Shown here piece after piece: positions 60,301 through 64,000 of a stretch of 64,000 bases of DNA. This DNA is from Ignavibacteriales bacterium (GTDB taxonomy: Bacteria > Bacteroidota > Ignavibacteria > Ignavibacteriales > Ignavibacteriaceae): assembly GCA_016714125.1 (NCBI GenBank), contig JADJNX010000001.1:496001-560000 (forward strand). Direction: 5' to 3'. The translations under genes were made by a program, and so were the position numbers. The notes below the pieces were generated by a model that worked only from the letters and a program-made list of their open reading frames with translations, was not told the DNA's origin and did not search any database. Numbering within the stretch: the first letter of the stretch is position 1; the number at the start of each line of letters is the position of its first letter.

Positions 60301-61558
60301 TCTTTTGTCTCATAAGTGCAACTAATAAAAGAATTAACTGAATCAAAGCTGAAACAACAAAAGCTATTGCGGCACCAACATAAATCATGCTTGAAGTTAA
60401 AACAAAAACCAATCCTAACAACACTAAACTGCCAAACAAGTTTATAAACGCAATTAGTTTAACTTTTCGATTTATATAAAACTTCACCTGAATTGCCTGA
60501 ATTACCGGCAATATCATCGCCTGAATCACTAGAATATTGGAATACTCTAAAGAATCCTTAAATTTTCCAAGTGTCAACACCTGGATTATAAGATCAGAAA
60601 AAATGAAATACAGTGAAACTATAATTAGAATAATGACAACAAACACCCGAAAATTTTTCGATTTCCTGATTGGTTTATCACGAAAATCTTCATAAAATTT
60701 TGGTTCAAATGCTTGAAATACCGAGGTACAAGCGGTAATCACAAATGTTGCCACCTGTTTACCAACATTATACACACCCAAACCGGAAAGATTGTTTAAC
60801 CTTTCCAGGATTAATACATCAGCTGAAGGGGCTGTGCTATGTAGAAAGGAAGCTAATGTTAGAGGCATCATGTCTCTTAATCCCCTTTTTACCTCAAACA
60901 TGCTGAATCTCATCGTTCCTGCGCGATCCATGCTAAACCAAAGTGTTAATGCGATAATAGCATTTGAAACTGCGATGCCGAGTAGTTTTCCGGTTGCACC
61001 CAAATTAAAAACCAGACAATCATCAATGCAAAAAAGACATTTCCCACCACCTGAGATACTTCAGTAAAAAAGAAATATTTCCCTCTCCCCTCTATCCTGA
61101 ATTCAACAAGTCTGAACGAGATCATGCCTGCTACTGATAAGAATTAAAAACATAATTGGTACATTAGGGAAATAGGAGATTGTAGTACCAGATATTAAAA
61201 AGTACAAATATACTATTACCATCCCAACTGCCATTAGCAGAAGATTCCAGAAAAAATTGAATATCACCAGATTAAGAAGAAGTTGCCGTTTTTCAGACGC
61301 TGCAAGTTCACGACTTCTGACAATATAATAATTCGTCAACGAGAGTATCGAAAATTGAGCAACTATATTATTTAACGCCGTGAAAAATGCCAGGATCCCA
61401 AAATCCTCCTTTGAGAGAAGAACAACAAACAGCGGAAACGACACAAAGGAAATTAATATCCCAACAACAGAGGTAGCAAAAAAGTATCCACTGTTCAAGA
61501 TTAAAGAACTCAAACCGGAGGGGAGCAAGCTCAAAAAGAACTCTTTAATTTTGTTCAT
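60293..61558 (-). CDS. Wzx-type polysaccharide flippase, two frameshifts
   Basis: A MATE/MOP-superfamily exporter of about 420 aa with 12 helices. N-terminal LNSGYFFATSVVGILISFVSFPLF and the middle MPLTLASFLHSTAPSADVLILERL are typical of O-antigen/polysaccharide translocases. The frame breaks near 61139-61142 (restores MFLILLSVAGMISFRLVEFR) and at the A5 run 61007-61011 (restores MIVWFFNLGATGKLLGIAVS). The start at ATG 61558 overlaps the end of the upstream gene by 14 bases. It moves undecaprenyl-linked oligosaccharide across the inner membrane. Confidence 0.82.
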
Positions 61559-63079
61559 TTTGTCCAATAATCTCAAAAATTTGGTAATTAGACCCGGATG
61601 AGATCAATCTAATTTTTACATACTTCTTCAATTCTTCAGGAGAATAACTCAATTCATTTTCATTTCCACCAATCCAAACCAGATAGTTCTTCCCTTCGCC
61701 AAAATACCTTGATAGATTTTCTCTTTTTACTTCAATTTCATCAGAATTGTAAAAAACTTTCTTGGCGATTTCTTCGTCTGAACATAAGTGGCATAAAAGA
61801 GTAATTCGGGATTGTTGGAATATATATTATTCTCTGACTTCAGTTTTTTGACCATTTCCCCTTTCAAATTCGGAAGTCTTGCCTGAAATTCATCTGTGGA
61901 AATACCACCTGCTCCTTTTTGAATTCGGGTACTAAACGATCTTAAATCTGTGCGAAGATACACACCGACCGGAATCAACATCAGAATCAGACCGGCAACT
62001 ACTAAAAATTTTCTGTTTTCCCATTTTGAAAGATTGTCCTGTAATATACCCAGCACTATCAAAAACACGATCAATAATGGAATAAATGCGGGGAATAACA
62101 ATCTGTTATTTAGTCGGTCAAATGCTGAAACTGCAGTTGAGATAAATGTTCCGATCAAAAACAATGTTATAAAGATTAAGGGAATATCAATTCTACCAAA
62201 AACCTGAGAAAAAGGAACATCGATAATTTTCAGGCTCCTTGCGGCGAATAAGATTAAAATAGGAACCAGCATTAACACAGGGAAAACCCAGTACAAAAAA
62301 GTCTCCATTGAGATCATTTTTACTTCGAGGATACTGTAGATCGATTCTCCCCTCTCTCCAAACGGGGACCCGGCCAAATAATAATTCCTTAAAATCCACA
62401 AAAGAACAGGTATCAGTGTAACAACCGAGGCGACAATACTTTTGAAAAACCAACTCTTTTTGTCCCCACGATAAATCAAATATATAACCAATGGAAAAAC
62501 TACAATACCGATATATTTTACAAAAAACAGTAGAACTATCAACACTGATAATAAGATGACCCTTTTTGTTGATAAATCATCTCTCCACTTCTCACATAGA
62601 AATAAAAATAACAACATAATTGGGATAAAAACAATCTCTGAAAAAGCAAAAACCCACACCAGATAGACGCCCGGAGCAATTATTAACAATCCCAATCCAT
62701 AATATCGTAGGACGGAAGATTCAAATTTTTGTTTGAAAATGAGATATGAGAGAATAAATGTTAAGGAAAGAGATAAGATATTTAAGGAAGATAGGATTAA
62801 GTAATAATCCAGACCGGTCAAAACTTTAACAAATAAAATAATCAAGGAATAGCCGGGAGGCCAAAGGACAAATGGAGTACCTCCCAATCCAACAAATCCC
62901 TCCCCCTCCAACAGATTTGTTGAAAGAGCGATATAGTTCATTGTATCCCCTGTTAATCCAATTCCATATTTGGATGTACCGATTAGAAAGAGAATAATCC
63001 CGGTGAAGACAGATAGAGCCAAAACAACTCCATCGATAAGTTTCAGGCGTTTGTTGGAATTGGCGTTGTTATGCACCAT
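61545..63079 (-). CDS. GT-C (GT39/GT83-like) membrane glycosyltransferase, C-terminal frameshift
   Basis: About 511 aa after repair, with about 11 helices. The first loop has GLTGDTMNYIALSTNLLEGEGFVG and then PFVLWPPGYSLIIL, the D-x-x-x-Y and PPGY pattern of ArnT/PMT-like enzymes. The open frame ends at 61727; adding one base near 61781-61782 restores ATYVSDEEIAKKVFYNSDEI and runs to a stop at 61545, adding a soluble C-terminal domain (NYLVWIGGNENELSYSPEEL). It probably transfers sugar from a polyprenyl carrier to a periplasmic glycan or lipid. Confidence 0.75.
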
Positions 63080-63092
63080 TCGCCACTTCTCT

Positions 63093-63839
63093 TTAAACCC
63101 GCCCCTTTACAGCATCTGCAAATTCAACAAGTTTACCCCAATTTGTCTTATCTTCAAAGTAATTTCCGGTGACGACTATTTTTGCTCCTGAGTCAACCAT
63201 CTTCCCTGCTGTTTCGGGTGTACGAATACCCCCGCCAACAATTACAGGAATTGAAATATTATCTGACACTGCCTTAACCATCTCAAAAGGTACCGGATTG
63301 TCTGCGCCAGATCCCCCTTCAAGATAAACAACTTTCATCCCGAGAAATTCGGCGGCAAGTGCAGTGGCTACTGCTATCTCCGGTTTATGTCTGGGAATTG
63401 GTGCGCTTCCACTCATATACTCAGCGGTGGTTCGCCTGCCTGATTCAATTAACATATATCCCGTTGAAATAGCTTCCAGGTTGTGTTTTTTGATCACAGG
63501 TGCTGCAATCACATGTTTTCCGATAAGATGTTCAGGGTTCCTTCCACTTATAATCGATAGAAACAGAATGGCATCCGCGAAAGGGGAAATTTGACTCAAT
63601 GCTCCGGGAAATATTATCACCGGCAGATGTGTCAAATTTTTTAAAGTTTTTATCGCACTGTCAAAATCTCCCGAGACCATTAAACTGCCCCCAACTAAAA
63701 ATCCATCCACTCCTGCGGAGGAACATTTATTGGCAAACTCTTCCAGATCTGTGTCGTGAAACCGGTCCGGATCAAGAAGTATAAAATAGAGCGCGCGTTG
63801 TTCTGATAATTTTGACAAAAGGGAGGAAAATAGGCTCAT
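63093..63839 (-). CDS. Geranylgeranylglyceryl phosphate synthase-family protein
   Basis: A 248-aa TIM barrel: FILLDPDRF near the N-terminus, VDGFLVGGSLM, IIFPGALSQISPFADAILFLSIISGRNP, STGYMLIESGRRTTAEYMS, VYLEGGSGADNPV and IPVIVGGGIRTPETA form the GGGPS/PcrB phosphate- and prenyl-binding pattern. Archaeal GGGPS makes the first ether bond of membrane lipids; bacterial homologues use geranylgeranyl or heptaprenyl diphosphate. This sequence fits the group found in Bacteroidota. Product and role in this organism are unknown. It lies 13 bases before the GT39-like gene. Confidence 0.88.
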   Translation of the reverse strand: MSLFSSLLSKLSEQRALYFILLDPDRFHDTDLEEFANKCSSAGVDGFLVGGSLMVSGDFDSAIKTLKNLTHLPVIIFPGALSQISPFADAILFLSIISGRNPEHLIGKHVIAAPVIKKHNLEAISTGYMLIESGRRTTAEYMSGSAPIPRHKPEIAVATALAAEFLGMKVVYLEGGSGADNPVPFEMVKAVSDNISIPVIVGGGIRTPETAGKMVDSGAKIVVTGNYFEDKTNWGKLVEFADAVKGRV

Positions 63840-63906
63840 TAAATATTCGTTTTATTGTTGTTTTGCGTAATTTTCATATTATTCTATTAAAATTTAGCGA
63901 ATTGGC

Positions 63907-64000
63907 ATGGAAATTAAAAACAAAGATATCTTATTCCCACAATTCTGTGATTATAGTTGCAAATTTGCGGGTTTTGCAGGTAAAGAAGTAATCGGTGATT
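63907..64000 (+). CDS. Start of an unidentified gene, cut by the window end
   Basis: An ATG at 63907 opens a frame that runs to the end of the window (31 codons: MEIKNKDILFPQFCDYSCKF...). Two cysteines spaced C-x-x-x-C are visible, as in small metal-binding proteins, but too little is present to name it. It is divergent from the GGGPS gene with a 67-base AT-rich gap that must contain both promoters. Confidence 0.5.
   Translation, partial: MEIKNKDILFPQFCDYSCKFAGFAGKEVIGD

Noticed and set aside
6352..61787. Programmed frameshifting as explanation of the broken genes
   Set aside because: The slips are in many unrelated genes, in both directions, and lack slippery heptamers with downstream structures; error in mononucleotide runs is simpler.
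1..64000. tRNA, rRNA, insertion sequences, prophage or toxin-antitoxin genes
   Set aside because: Looked for by eye; no cloverleaf ends, transposase motifs or phage genes were recognised. A covariance-model tRNA scan would be decisive.

Overview
The window reads as a bacterial chromosome segment with moderate-to-low GC (my impression, not computed), most likely from the Ignavibacteria / Bacteroidota-Chlorobiota lineage. The basis is four secreted proteins ending in the type IX secretion (T9SS) sorting domain (NYPNPFNP...GVYFFRL...MVVGK), a giant C25 peptidase resembling the T9SS sortase PorU, a bacterial geranylgeranylglyceryl-phosphate-synthase homologue, an RpoZ of the Bacteroidota/Chlorobi type, and clear Shine-Dalgarno sites in front of several genes (for example GGAGG before the TTG start of rplM). 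Nothing looks like a plasmid, prophage, insertion sequence, CRISPR array or tRNA/rRNA locus.

Layout. 1-6.2 kb: LOG-family protein, rpsU with a zinc-ribbon protein, a DEAD-box helicase with a long Gly/Ser/Arg repeat tail, a universal stress protein and an ECF sigma/anti-sigma pair. 6.3-11.9 kb: M14 carboxypeptidase, small outer-membrane barrel, and an AddB-like exonuclease. 12-20.4 kb: secreted proteins; four consecutive genes share a near-identical DNA cassette encoding the T9SS sorting domain on otherwise different or weakly related bodies. 20.8-30.2 kb: beta-N-acetylhexosaminidase with a sodium symporter, pabBC fusion, THEP1-like protein, GNAT, and two divergent SLC45-like MFS carriers. 30.5-38 kb: two sensor kinases with a receiver protein, a cation antiporter fused to a PTS EIIA domain, and a tandem Usp. 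38.1-48 kb: a long housekeeping operon on the minus strand, rplM-rpsI-rpsB-tsf-pyrH-frr-bamA-like-yicC-gmk-rpoZ-coaBC-UDG. 48.2-63.1 kb: a surface-glycan block (epimerase, glycosyltransferases, three GT-C-like membrane proteins, Wzx-type flippase) with the PorU-like peptidase in its middle. 63.1 kb to the end: GGGP synthase and the start of one further gene.

A property of the whole window decides how to read it: about 25 genes or gene ends are broken by single-base gains or losses, almost all in mononucleotide runs, including genes that should be essential (gmk, coaBC, the bamA-like gene). Restoring one base at each site gives a full-length, family-consistent protein. I therefore annotate these as one CDS each, give the position of the break, and treat them as probable sequencing/assembly errors rather than pseudogenes.

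How the genes may work together: the T9SS cargo of 12-20 kb would be exported and attached to the cell surface by a sortase such as the C25 protein at 54-59 kb, and in known systems the anchor is a lipopolysaccharide whose synthesis needs genes of the type that surround it here (flippase, glycosyltransferases). That functional link is inference from family knowledge and neighbourhood.
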